NCBI GenBank assembly: GCA_013823135.1
Contig: PNLP01000026.1
Location: 25,185-89,184 of the forward strand
Length of the DNA stretch: 64,000 nucleotides
Direction of reading: 5' to 3'
Origin: Planctomycetaceae bacterium
GTDB taxonomy: Bacteria > Planctomycetota > Planctomycetia > Gemmatales > Gemmataceae
Shown one piece after another: positions 18,152 through 28,485 of the stretch. Under the pieces are notes generated by a model. The model searched no databases. It was not told the DNA's origin and was given only the letters and a program-made list of their open reading frames with translations. The position numbers and the translations under genes were made by a program. Each line of letters starts with the position of its first letter. Within the stretch, counting starts at the first letter, position 1.

Positions 18152-18203
18152 GTTTAGCCGCCACCGAAGGGAGCCTGAGCGCTCTCTTCGGTCGCGGCTA
18201 AAC
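18152..18203. repeat. GTTTAGC-family palindromic repeat, copy 2
   Basis: The element has GTTTAGCCGC at one end and GCGGCTAAAC at the other (10-bp stem). The inner part, ACCGAAGGGAGC against GCTCTCTTCGGT, extends the stem imperfectly. It fills most of the 113-bp gap between the DUF58 gene (ends 18218) and the BatA-like gene (starts 18104). Confidence 0.8.
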
Positions 18204-18217
18204 CGCGTGACATAAAC

Positions 18218-19162
18218 TTAGCGTCGAACCGGTGCCGCACGACTGGCCATGCGCTGGAACAAGAACCGCGACAGCACGGCGTCGAGGTAGTCGCTGGTCC
18301 GAACCAGGTTGTAGTCGATGCCGATCTTCGTGCAACCGCGACGGACTTCCACGAGATACTCTTCGAGCGCCTCGAGGTAGCCGTCGCGAAGTGAACGGGG
18401 TTCGCACAGCAGGTGCGGTTGCTCTTCCAACCCCTCGAACTTGGTCATGCCTGAGAAGGGGAACGTCAGTTCGTCGTCATCGAGGACGTGGAACACCATC
18501 ACATCGTGCCGACGATGGCGGAGCATCTCCAGACCTTTGAAGAGCGCCTCGCGGTCGCAAAGGAAATCCGAGAAGATCGTGACGAGTCCCCGGCTCTGCA
18601 TGCTCTCGGCGACTCGCCGCATGATCTTCAGCGGGTCGGTCTTCGCTTTCGGCTTGCTGATGTGGAGCGCCTTGGTGATGGCGTCCATGTGCATCGTTGA
18701 ACTGCGAGGCGGGATCACCTGCCGCACGTCTTCGTCGAACGTGATCAGGCCGCAGGAGTCTTGCTGCTTGGTCGTGAGGTACGCCAGACAGGCCGCAGCG
18801 GTGGCAACGTAATCGTACTTGTAGAGCGTTCCGCGCTTGCGGTGCTTGTCGATGCCGTAGAGCATCGACTCGGACGCATCAACGACGACATAGGACCGAA
18901 GGTTCGTCTCGGCCTCGTATTGCTTGATGACGAACTTGTCGGAACGGGACCAGACCTTCCAGTCAATGCGTCGGAGGTCGTCGCCGGGCATGTATTCCCG
19001 GTGCTGAACGAACTCGACACTCTGCCCGTAGACGGGGCTTTTGTGCATGCCGCTGAGGAAGCCCTCGACGATCTGGCGGGCACGCAGGTCGAGTTGCGAG
19101 ATCCTCGCGATGACCTTCGGATCAAGGAAGCGTCGCGGGTCGTCTTCGGTTCTCTTAGCCAT
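18218..19162 (-). CDS. DUF58 domain-containing protein
   Basis: This 314-aa protein lacks membrane segments. It carries the DUF58 signature PGDDLRRIDWKVWSRSD (about residues 53-70), followed by a vWA-like fold with VVVDASESMLYG (about 92-103, DxSxS). DUF58 proteins are usually encoded next to a MoxR ATPase and are thought to act together with it. Here the MoxR gene lies 114 bp upstream and the BatA-like gene 113 bp downstream on the same strand, matching that arrangement. Length (~300 aa) is normal for the short DUF58 group. Assignment is strong; the substrate of the system is not known. Confidence 0.92.
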   Translation of the reverse strand: MAKRTEDDPRRFLDPKVIARISQLDLRARQIVEGFLSGMHKSPVYGQSVEFVQHREYMPGDDLRRIDWKVWSRSDKFVIKQYEAETNLRSYVVVDASESMLYGIDKHRKRGTLYKYDYVATAAACLAYLTTKQQDSCGLITFDEDVRQVIPPRSSTMHMDAITKALHISKPKAKTDPLKIMRRVAESMQSRGLVTIFSDFLCDREALFKGLEMLRHRRHDVMVFHVLDDDELTFPFSGMTKFEGLEEQPHLLCEPRSLRDGYLEALEEYLVEVRRGCTKIGIDYNLVRTSDYLDAVLSRFLFQRMASRAAPVRR

Positions 19163-19276
19163 GTGTTGAGTGTTTTGTGTTGAGTGTTTTGTGTTTGGTT
19201 GGTGGTGTCTGGTATCTCGCTCGGCTCTTCAACAGGGTGAAGGCAGAACGAAACACCAAACACCAAACACGAAACA
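19163..19276. repeat. Low-complexity GTGTTTTG/CAAACAC region forming an inverted repeat
   Basis: The gap between the MoxR and DUF58 genes holds GTGTTGAGTGTTTTG repeated near 19163-19200, and the roughly complementary AACACCAAACACCAAACACG near 19255-19278. The arms could pair imperfectly. I see no gene. It resembles simple-sequence intergenic filler and may affect expression of the downstream DUF58 gene. Confidence 0.5.
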
Positions 19277-20335
<1,059 letters not shown>

Positions 20336-20406
20336 CGTCGGTGCGCTCGCTAGGAGTTGGGTAACTGGTAGAGTGACGAAAAAGATACAGGTTCAAGTTT
20401 CTGGCA

Positions 20407-20464
20407 CCACAGGGTTCACCCCGTGGCTTTACTCACTTCAGGCACCACGGGGCAAACCCTGTGG
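20407..20464. repeat. CCACGGGG-family palindromic repeat, copy 1
   Basis: The arms at 20407-20426 (CCACAGGGTTCACCCCGTGG) and 20445-20464 pair with two mismatches. The element sits in the 206-bp gap between the prenyltransferase-fold gene (ends 20542) and the MoxR gene (starts 20335). It shares its core with the copies at 34925-34998 and 60464-60538. Confidence 0.75.
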
Positions 20465-20541
20465 ATCGCAACTGATCTTAACACCAAGAATGCCAACGGC
20501 AGGCGAGGCTCGTCACCCCACCTGCCGGTGCCGCGATCCGT

Positions 20542-21705
20542 TTAACGCTGGTAGATGGGCAGAATACCCTTCTCCAGTTGCAAGATCGTCAGGTTCACAG
20601 AGGTCGAGAAGACTGGTCCGATGTAGCCGGTGGTCCACCCGCCGCTCGTTTTATCTTGCTGGTCCATGATGTAGGGGAACATCGCTTCTTTGTATTTCGT
20701 CCACGTTAGCCAGGTCGATTTGTCTTCCTTGTCGAACATCTGGCCGTAGCGGTCGTCGCCGAGCACGTAGACGAACTGTGCGAAGTAGTAGCTCTGGTAC
20801 TCGTCGTGTGCGATCCGCCCTTTGGCAATAGGAATGTTGTCGCGGCAGAACTTGATCCACTTCTTCGCGAGTTCACCTTTGTATTGCCCGGCGCTGAATG
20901 AGCAGGCAACCGCGGCTGCCGTGATTGGCGGGCGACCCTGGCCCTTCTGTGCATTGCCGTTGCCACCAGCCCAGCTGTAGATCACGCCGCCGTCGGGCGT
21001 CGTGCAGGCTTCGAGGTAGTCAGTCGCTTTCTGGATGACTTCTTTCGGCACCTGAATCCCGGCGTTCCGAGCGGCCCGAAGTCCCTGGAGTGCCGTGATG
21101 GTGACCGAGCCTTCGTCGAAGTTATTCCCGTCGGCGGCGCTAACATAGCCCCATCCGCCAACGTCCACTTCTTTACCTTCGGGCTTGCGATACTTCTTGA
21201 GCGTCTGAGCCTTCCCGATGAACTCGACAGCCTTCTTCAGGCACTTTTCGAGCTTCTCGCGTTGATCCTTGTCTTCTTCTTCACCGTAGGCACTGGCGAG
21301 GAACATGGTGCCGAAGCCGTGACCGTACATGTATCGCGTCGATTCCGTGGGGTTCCGCACATCGCCGAGCAACCCATTGGGTTGTTGGCGGTTCGGAGCC
21401 AGGAACCACTCAACGGCCTTCTTCACCTGATCGGAGTACTTGCCTTCCTTGAGGGTGCTGCCCTCCATCAGGAAGCACATGCCAGCCAGTGCCGTCATGC
21501 TGGTTGGGTATTGGCCGCCCTGTGCCTCCCAGTGACCGTCCTGGGCCTGCGTCTTCTTCAGGTATTCCAGGCCCTTTTCGATAGAGTCCTCAACCCGTTT
21601 CTTGAGGTCGTCTTTCTTTTCCTGGGCAGGGACGGGAGCCGGGACCGCGACGATGGCAACGGCCGCACCGATGGCAGCGATTGCGAGCAGCGAGTATCGA
21701 CGCAT
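20542..21705 (-). CDS. Secreted prenyltransferase/squalene-cyclase-fold repeat protein
   Basis: Translation is placed at Met 21705 (MRRYSLLAIAAIGAAVAIVAV), which gives a clean signal peptide ending at PVPAQEKK and 387 aa; the frame extends eight codons upstream. The protein is built of alpha/alpha-toroid repeats of the terpenoid-cyclase/prenyltransferase type: GLEYLKKTQAQDGHWEAQGG, a YMYGHGFGTMFLASAYG block, KEVDVGGWGYVSAADGNNFD and ASFSAGQYKGE-like helices. The acidic DxDD motif of true squalene cyclases is not seen, so an enzyme role is doubtful. Such secreted proteins are common in planctomycetes. It lies between the giant PQQ-like gene and the MoxR gene, same strand. Confidence 0.8.
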   Translation of the reverse strand: MRRYSLLAIAAIGAAVAIVAVPAPVPAQEKKDDLKKRVEDSIEKGLEYLKKTQAQDGHWEAQGGQYPTSMTALAGMCFLMEGSTLKEGKYSDQVKKAVEWFLAPNRQQPNGLLGDVRNPTESTRYMYGHGFGTMFLASAYGEEEDKDQREKLEKCLKKAVEFIGKAQTLKKYRKPEGKEVDVGGWGYVSAADGNNFDEGSVTITALQGLRAARNAGIQVPKEVIQKATDYLEACTTPDGGVIYSWAGGNGNAQKGQGRPPITAAAVACSFSAGQYKGELAKKWIKFCRDNIPIAKGRIAHDEYQSYYFAQFVYVLGDDRYGQMFDKEDKSTWLTWTKYKEAMFPYIMDQQDKTSGGWTTGYIGPVFSTSVNLTILQLEKGILPIYQR

Positions 21706-21836
21706 GTGGACTCTCCGCGGTAGACCCACCCCCGCTTACGCAAGGATGGGTGTGGATAGAGACGAGTCACGCGTGAAAAGATAACACCCACAATCTGGTG
21801 GGACGAGGAGAGACCCGGAAACGAGGAACGCATTCA

Positions 21837-24800
21837 TCAGGGCTTCGGCGATTCATCCGGTGAGATGAATATCCGCATGTCGTAACGATTGAGGTCGATC
21901 GTCCCATTCTTCATGTTGACGTTGAGGTTGTGGAAGAAGTTCCCGTTGTAAATCACCGGCCGCTCGAAGATCAACTTGCCACGAGCCTTCTCCAGCACCA
22001 CCACCTGATAGGTTTGCTGATTGTTGTCAACCCGTTGGATGGGTCCCGCGGCGATGATGACCGGAAGATCCGAGAACTGTTCGAGAATGAGCATCTGGTT
22101 CTCGAACAGACCATTGCCATAGTTCCAGAGCCGTTTCCCGGTGGCGCGATCGAAGGCGTAGAGCGGTCCATTCACGGCGTGAGTGCGAATCGTGTTGTTG
22201 TAGATCGGCACGCGACGGGTGTTGTTCGTCGCAGGCACCGCTGGGTCGCGGTCGAGGAACAGATAGAATCGGTCAGCGTCGGCGAAGATCTGGGCAGAAA
22301 CACATGGCTTCAGATCGGTTTCCAGGTTCTTCTCATCGATCTTGAGAGTCGCGGCGACCCTGCCCGTGGCGACCTCGATCACTTCCGCTTCGCCATTAGG
22401 TCGAATGTAACCGGCCCACTCGGTGCTGAGCGATTTGATCGGGATGGACTTCGAGTCGTACTGCTTGTTCCAGACATCCTTCCCCGTCGAGAGGTCGTAC
22501 AACCGCAGGACGCGGGGTTGATCGCCGGTCCCTTCCGAGAGCAGAGCGGTACGGCCGAACAACTGGAACGACTTCGCAGCCGCCAGAACACGGCCCGAAT
22601 CGGGGCTGCCGTCGACCACCATGCCGTCAACGGCCCGGAGCAACTTGACCGATACCGGCTTCTTGCTGGCGTCGGTCTCAACCACGACGAGGTAGCGTGC
22701 GTCGCCGTAAAGTTGCGTGCGTTCCGGTACGTTCCGGCGGGTCCAGAGAACACGACGGGTGAGCGGTTCGACGACTTCGATCCCGTCTCGCGTCAGCAAG
22801 GCGCAGTAGCCGGGCTGGATCACAGCCGCCCGACCGAAGGTGATGTAAAACCCTTCGGCGTACTTGATCGTAACTTCGCCATCAGGGCCAGGGTTCTGAA
22901 TCTGGGGGTTCACCGTCAACCCCGGAGTGGGGTCGCCGAGCAGGTTCTTCTGCCAGCGTTCCTTCTTCTCGGCCAGATCGAGACAGTAGACCCAAGTCCC
23001 GAGCTGAACGAGTACCAACTGCCCGCTCCCCTGCACGTACTTCGAGAAGGGGAAGCTGCCGGGGTTGAAGATCTGCGGGGGTGCGAAGCCGCCGAACTTG
23101 GCTTTTTCAACACCCGATGCCCGGTCGAACGCCTTCAGCGTCCAGGTACCGTTTTGCGAGGAATACTGGTCCATCGTGAACCGGTATCGCTTGTACATCG
23201 GGAACAGATCGCCACCCGGTTCGACCTCGAACTGCCCATTGTTCCCCACGTTGGGGACCGGTCCGGTTTGCTCGGCCTTCACCCGTGTCGGCATCGGATA
23301 GCGGCTTGGCTCCAGATACGGGAGCAAGCGTTTATCAGTCAGCAGACTCCGCATGAAGTCGGCACCGGTCTTGCCGTCGCGAACGACCACATCGGCGTAC
23401 TCCTTGCCGAGCTGGATATAGAGCCCGACCGCATCCTCCATGAGCCGGTTGTTAACCATCAGGCGCGCGAGCGCCTCGGTGGCGCGGGCGCGGACGGTGG
23501 CGTCGTCGGCCGTGGCTCGGAGTTGCAGCAAGTGGGTCTGAGCTTCGCGTGACTCGGCCTCGTTCTTCGTCTGAAGCAGCTTGTCGGCAAGCAAGAACTG
23601 AGCCTCGGCACCCGACTGGAAGTATGGGCCGAACACCGCGACGAACTCACGCAGACGCTTCAAGTCCTCACCGCCCTTCACCACGTCCCATTCCTTGCTC
23701 ACGCGGTCTTCGAGCGACTTGCGAGCCTCGGCATTCGTGGCCTTGCGGATCATCGACTCGATTCGCCCGCGTGCCCACACATCGGGCCGCATCCGGACGT
23801 TCGGCTCGTCAGGCATATCGAGCAGCGACTTCCCTTCGCCAAGGTTGGCGAGCGCGAGGTACTTGTCGAACGCCTCACCGAGCCGACCCTGCGACTCGCG
23901 ACCGCGAGCGAGCAGGTACAGCGAAAGCCGACGGCGGCGTTCCGTCTCGTCCTTGCGGTTCTGTTTTTCGACGGGGTCGAGTTCGTTATCAATCGGCAAC
24001 TCGCAGAGTGCCTCGTATTCGGGGAGGTAAACCTCACCGGCCGCGAAGTCGTTGCGAATCAGTTCGGTGTAAACGGTGTAGAGTTTCTCACGGAGGAGCG
24101 GTTGCTTCTCGACCGGGAGGTTGTTCTTCTGAGCTTCCTTGAAATCCGCGATGGCTTCCTTGAGCTTGCCATCATCGAGGAGCAACTCACCACGAGCGAG
24201 CAGACCAATGGGGTCTTTCGGGTTCGCGGCGAGGAGTTTGTTCATCTCGGCCTTCTTCTGCTCCAACTGCGGGAAGCAGGCGAGTTCCCAGGCCGATTGC
24301 GAGAAGACCATGCCGTCCTGAAAGACCAGGTTCCCGATGCCGTACTTGGCGAGTTCGGTGTTGTCGTTCCGCTTGCGGGCCGCGGTCTTCGAAACGACCT
24401 GACCGTTATCGACGTTGATCGACCAAATTTCAGCAGGCGGCACGCTATCGCGACCGGCGTTCTCCTGCCGAACGGGGATGTAGTACACGCCTTTCCCGCC
24501 GACACCGTGCCCGGTTGGAGTGGGGATGCTGACGGGGCCGAACGCCACCTTGGGCTCTTGCTTGTCTTCGCCCGTGAGGAAGTACCCGCGTACCTGGTTC
24601 TTGCCGACGACGATGACGCGGTCGTTCGCGACCCCGCCCACATAGAGGTCATCCCCGCTACGCGGAACCTTCCACAGCACCTTACCCGATCGCAGGTCGA
24701 GGCACTCGAGCTTGTCGGAGTCGTATGCGGTGAGGATGATTCGGCCGTTCGCGATGATTGGGCCACCCGCACGCCAGCGGTCGGGCTTGAGTTGCTGCGG

Positions 24801-26831
24801 TGGAATAACCCGGCCGTTCTGGTCGAACATCGGCCGGTTCGGCTGCATGTTCGGGTCGAGTTTCTTGTACGCGTGCGCCCACAACAGGCTGCGGGACATC
24901 GCATCGACGGCGACGATTGCCCCGGAGTTCGTGGGGCAGATGATGATCCCTTCGCCGACCGCGAGGGTTGCACCCTGGTAGCGGCGGATCGAGTCCTGCG
25001 GGAGGTTGTTGCTCGGCCGGCCGAGCTTCTGCGTCCAGACCAGGGTTGGCACCCTGACGTTGGGCCGACCGGGGACGACTACGAGGTTTCGCGGGTCGAG
25101 GCACAGAAGACGGACAACGCCGGCTTGCTCGACCAGCACGTACAGTTTGCCGTCGAGCGGCAGTGGTGTGCTGAGGAAGATAGCATCGAGGCACAACTGG
25201 AAGGCGCTCGTGGTCTTGTCGGCATCTTCCTCATTGAGGCGGTTGGGCAGCGGCGGCGCACCTTCGGGAACGCGAACGCGGCCGAGTTCCCACTTCACCA
25301 TGCCGGTCTTGAGGTCCACGGCGGCAAGGCGACCGGCGCGAACGGCGTCGGCAAGTTCACCGCTCTGGCGGAACTGCGGGCCAGCCTGGATGCCGAAGTT
25401 CGGATCGGAGAAGACGGGCGGCGGTGGGATCGCCACGTCGTCGATGAAGTAGACGTTCTGGCCGTCGTGGGCGAGGCCGCCGATCAGCGGGTTCTCGTAC
25501 AGCACGCTGGTGACGCCGGCTTGTGAGTAGGTTGTCCACCAGTCCTGCACGTTCTTCCGCATGTCGATCTCGTCGGTGTCGCCCGTCGAGAGCATCTGGT
25601 GAGCGCCGAAGGTCGTCCGCGACACCCAGCGGATGTCGCCAGCGCGAATCACGCGGCCGCCCACAACCTGATCGCGGGTGGCGACGCCGAACACCCCGTT
25701 GTAGGAGCGGAAGATCACCATGTCGGGTGTGGTGATGGGGAAGAACGCGGGAAGGGGAGTTCCCTTCGACGTGCTTTTCCCTTCACGGGCGAAGAGGCGT
25801 TCGAGCTCCGTCTTGATCCAGGTGTTGGCCTCGTCGTCGCCGGTGTAGAACATCGTGGTTCGGAACGACGGGTCGAGGAACGGCGGGCCACCGTCGATCG
25901 TTGCCGATCGCTGGCCGTTTCCGCCCCGCATGGCCCACTCACCGACGGTCGTGGTCACGCGCAACAATTCGAGTTGGCGATCGATCTCGGCCTTGAGTTT
26001 CTCGAACGGGTACGTTTGGCGGCCGATGAGCAGCCCGTTCCTCTCGGTTGCTTTCTGGAGCGATTCGACGGCCGTTTTCAGCAAGGTCGTGTGCCGGGGG
26101 TCTCCGCTGCGTTTGAACGAGAGGGCCGCCTTGAACAGCGTCCGGGGCGTCATGAACTCCTCGGCACCCAGGCGGCCGAAAAGCCGCTCGAAAGCCTGAG
26201 CCGCTTCGAGGTAGTTGCCGCGTTCCAGGTACAGGCTGGCCAGGAGGACGGTGGCCTCGCCGCCGGCCTTCGTGTGGAAGAACCGCTGCGAAACCTCAGC
26301 GAGCTTCGGAATGTCGTAATTCGCCTTGATGGCGTCGTCGAGCAATGCGGAGGCGGTGCCGCCATAGGTCTGCTGGTAAAACTCGATCCCGGCCTTGGGG
26401 AACGCGGCGATGATGCGGTTTGACTCGGTCTTCACACTGATTCGGTGGAGTTCCTTCGCACCGTTCGCGATGTAGTAGGTATTGAAGAACGAGTCGCTCT
26501 TCGACTCCAGAATGTTCTGGAGGAAGCCGCAGACCGTGTTCCAGGGGATTTCCTTGAACTCGAGATAGGCACGGGCACCTTCGAGTTGGTTCTTGGCATC
26601 GCGTTCATACGGGAATGCAAACGGAATGTTCTCGTCTTCGGGTGGGCGGTCGTCCTTCTTGTCCTTGCCGTCTTTCTTGTCGTTGCCCACGCCCCCGGGT
26701 GGGACGGGTTGGACCCCGCCGCCAATGATGACTTTCTGCCCCCAGGCGTTCCCCGCGCCCAACACCATGACCGACGCGAGCATTGCAAGCAGGAATCCGG
26801 CGAAGACCACCCGGAGTTTGGAGCGCGGCAT
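21837..26831 (-). CDS. Giant secreted PQQ-like beta-propeller protein with TPR region
   Basis: The start is Met 26831 (MPRSKLRVVFAGFLLAMLASV), giving a signal peptide that ends near GNAWGQ and a 1664-aa protein; the open frame continues 54 codons upstream without coding character. Residues ~90-350 are helical (TPR-like, for example LASLYLERGNYLEAAQAFERL). Residues ~380-850 contain PQQ-like blades (AIVAVDAMSRSLLWAHAY; LECLDLRSGKVLWKVPRSG). A helical TPR section follows (about 850-1150; DPIGLLARGELLLDDGKLKEA). A second propeller (about 1200-1640; FDRATGKRLWNYGNGLF) ends it. It is probably a periplasmic scaffold. The first gene of the minus-strand block, it is separated from the next by 131 bp. 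Confidence 0.85.
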   Translation of the reverse strand: MPRSKLRVVFAGFLLAMLASVMVLGAGNAWGQKVIIGGGVQPVPPGGVGNDKKDGKDKKDDRPPEDENIPFAFPYERDAKNQLEGARAYLEFKEIPWNTVCGFLQNILESKSDSFFNTYYIANGAKELHRISVKTESNRIIAAFPKAGIEFYQQTYGGTASALLDDAIKANYDIPKLAEVSQRFFHTKAGGEATVLLASLYLERGNYLEAAQAFERLFGRLGAEEFMTPRTLFKAALSFKRSGDPRHTTLLKTAVESLQKATERNGLLIGRQTYPFEKLKAEIDRQLELLRVTTTVGEWAMRGGNGQRSATIDGGPPFLDPSFRTTMFYTGDDEANTWIKTELERLFAREGKSTSKGTPLPAFFPITTPDMVIFRSYNGVFGVATRDQVVGGRVIRAGDIRWVSRTTFGAHQMLSTGDTDEIDMRKNVQDWWTTYSQAGVTSVLYENPLIGGLAHDGQNVYFIDDVAIPPPPVFSDPNFGIQAGPQFRQSGELADAVRAGRLAAVDLKTGMVKWELGRVRVPEGAPPLPNRLNEEDADKTTSAFQLCLDAIFLSTPLPLDGKLYVLVEQAGVVRLLCLDPRNLVVVPGRPNVRVPTLVWTQKLGRPSNNLPQDSIRRYQGATLAVGEGIIICPTNSGAIVAVDAMSRSLLWAHAYKKLDPNMQPNRPMFDQNGRVIPPQQLKPDRWRAGGPIIANGRIILTAYDSDKLECLDLRSGKVLWKVPRSGDDLYVGGVANDRVIVVGKNQVRGYFLTGEDKQEPKVAFGPVSIPTPTGHGVGGKGVYYIPVRQENAGRDSVPPAEIWSINVDNGQVVSKTAARKRNDNTELAKYGIGNLVFQDGMVFSQSAWELACFPQLEQKKAEMNKLLAANPKDPIGLLARGELLLDDGKLKEAIADFKEAQKNNLPVEKQPLLREKLYTVYTELIRNDFAAGEVYLPEYEALCELPIDNELDPVEKQNRKDETERRRRLSLYLLARGRESQGRLGEAFDKYLALANLGEGKSLLDMPDEPNVRMRPDVWARGRIESMIRKATNAEARKSLEDRVSKEWDVVKGGEDLKRLREFVAVFGPYFQSGAEAQFLLADKLLQTKNEAESREAQTHLLQLRATADDATVRARATEALARLMVNNRLMEDAVGLYIQLGKEYADVVVRDGKTGADFMRSLLTDKRLLPYLEPSRYPMPTRVKAEQTGPVPNVGNNGQFEVEPGGDLFPMYKRYRFTMDQYSSQNGTWTLKAFDRASGVEKAKFGGFAPPQIFNPGSFPFSKYVQGSGQLVLVQLGTWVYCLDLAEKKERWQKNLLGDPTPGLTVNPQIQNPGPDGEVTIKYAEGFYITFGRAAVIQPGYCALLTRDGIEVVEPLTRRVLWTRRNVPERTQLYGDARYLVVVETDASKKPVSVKLLRAVDGMVVDGSPDSGRVLAAAKSFQLFGRTALLSEGTGDQPRVLRLYDLSTGKDVWNKQYDSKSIPIKSLSTEWAGYIRPNGEAEVIEVATGRVAATLKIDEKNLETDLKPCVSAQIFADADRFYLFLDRDPAVPATNNTRRVPIYNNTIRTHAVNGPLYAFDRATGKRLWNYGNGLFENQMLILEQFSDLPVIIAAGPIQRVDNNQQTYQVVVLEKARGKLIFERPVIYNGNFFHNLNVNMKNGTIDLNRYDMRIFISPDESPKP

Positions 26832-27035
26832 AGCTGAGTCCGTTGCAAAGGACGTGCGGAGGAGAGACCGCGGGAGGTTGACACCACTGATTTTGCCAGT
26901 TCGCGTGTCCACCCACAAGGAGAAATCCTGTTTCGGGTTACACGCTTTCGATGCACGGCGGTCCTGACCGAACCGCTCGCAACCTACCGACACGAGAGAG
27001 ATGACGAACGAGGGGGTCCGACACTAACAGCACAG

Positions 27036-28403
27036 TCACCCGAACAGGTCCAGCACGGGCTTGCCGATGCTCGCGGGTTTGGTGAAGCCGTCGGCGCTCA
27101 GGCGGGTGTCCGGGGCCACGCCCAGCGCATGGAACAGCGTCGCGCCGAAGTCCTCTGGGCGAACCGGATCGTCCTTCACGTACCCCGCTGTCTTGTCGGA
27201 AGCACCATACACCAACCCGCCGCGAACGCCACAACCGGCCACGAGTGCTGAGTAACATGCCGGCCAGTGATCGCGGCCCAGGTTGCCGATCTTCGGGGAA
27301 CGGCCAAACTCGCCAACCATCACGACCAACGTCGTTTCCAGCAATCCGCGGGCTTCGAGATCGGTCAACAACGCGGACACGGCTTCGTCCACGCGGGGCA
27401 ACGCCCAGCCGAGGCCGTAGGAGCCTGTGCCGAAGATGCTGCCGATGAACGGAGCCGCGCCGGGGCCGTGCATGTCCCACGTCTGCACGTTCGTGAACTT
27501 CTCACCGGGCGGATTTCCGCACCACGCGGTCACGCTGACGAGCCGCGTTCCCGCTTCAATCATGCGGCGAGCCATGAGGAGGTTCTGGCCCAGCGGATGC
27601 CGGCCGTAACGCTCGCGGACCTTCCCCGGTTCGCGGTCGAGGTCGAACGCCGTGCGGGCATCGGAGCCCGTGAGCAGATCGACGGCCCGCTCGCGGTAGG
27701 TCTGGAAATCGCTGCTTGCTTGTGGCGTTCGGCCGGCGGCTTCCACGTTGGCGAGCAACTGGCTCCGATCGCGGAGTCGCTGCGTGGGGACGTCGGCTGG
27801 CGGATCAAACGCTTTCACACGGAAGCCGGGCATCGAGGGATTATCGAGATCCGTACCGACTCGCAACGGGCTGTACTGTGGGCCGAGGAAGCCACCGGTC
27901 AGGTAACGCGGTTGCACATCGCCGGCGAGGTTCTGGATCCACACATACGGTGGCACATTCCCGGCGGGTGGGCAGAGCCGTGCGACCACCGAGCCGTAGT
28001 ATGGCGTGTTCTCGACGGGTTGTGAGTGCCCCGTCATGGCGACGTGCATTCCGCCGTCATGGCCCGCGTTGCCATGCGTCATCGACCGAATGATGGCATA
28101 GCGATCCGCCATGCGGGCGAGTCGCGGCATGTGCTCGCAGATGCGAGTCCCCGGCACGCTGGTAGTGATTGGCTTGAACGGCCCACGGAGTTCGACGGGC
28201 GCGTCGGGCTTCATGTCGAAGCTGTCGATCTGGCTGCCGCCACCGTATTGCACGATGAAAATGCAGGATTTCGGTCGCGTGGCCTTGCGGCTCTCGGTCG
28301 CGGCGTGAAGCAATTCGGGCAGGCCGAGGCCAATGGCGCTGATGCCACCGAGTTGGAGGATCTGGCGACGACTGACGACAGGTTGTGATTGGCGCGAGGT
28401 CAT
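27036..28403 (-). CDS. DUF1501 protein with Tat-like signal
   Basis: The start is set at Met 28403 (MTSRQSQPVVSRRQILQLGG), giving 455 aa; the longer frame overlaps the neighbour's end. The N-terminus has a twin-arginine-like SRRQIL motif and a hydrophobic stretch. The body shows the DUF1501 pattern of the alkaline-phosphatase-like superfamily: FIVQYGGGSQIDSFDMKPDAP, THGNAGHDGGMHVAMTGH, LVSVTAWCGNPPG and the C-terminal VVMVGEFGRSPKIGN. Its chemistry has not been established. Unlike others in this window it has no adjacent DUF1549/DUF1553 partner. The gap upstream to the hydrolase gene is 82 bp, same strand. Confidence 0.9.
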   Translation of the reverse strand: MTSRQSQPVVSRRQILQLGGISAIGLGLPELLHAATESRKATRPKSCIFIVQYGGGSQIDSFDMKPDAPVELRGPFKPITTSVPGTRICEHMPRLARMADRYAIIRSMTHGNAGHDGGMHVAMTGHSQPVENTPYYGSVVARLCPPAGNVPPYVWIQNLAGDVQPRYLTGGFLGPQYSPLRVGTDLDNPSMPGFRVKAFDPPADVPTQRLRDRSQLLANVEAAGRTPQASSDFQTYRERAVDLLTGSDARTAFDLDREPGKVRERYGRHPLGQNLLMARRMIEAGTRLVSVTAWCGNPPGEKFTNVQTWDMHGPGAAPFIGSIFGTGSYGLGWALPRVDEAVSALLTDLEARGLLETTLVVMVGEFGRSPKIGNLGRDHWPACYSALVAGCGVRGGLVYGASDKTAGYVKDDPVRPEDFGATLFHALGVAPDTRLSADGFTKPASIGKPVLDLFG

Positions 28404-28485
28404 GAGGTGTCCTTCGCTCCGGCGGGTTATCTGGACGAGCATACCACGCCGCGAAGCGATGCGACACCACGTTTCCAACTCGCTG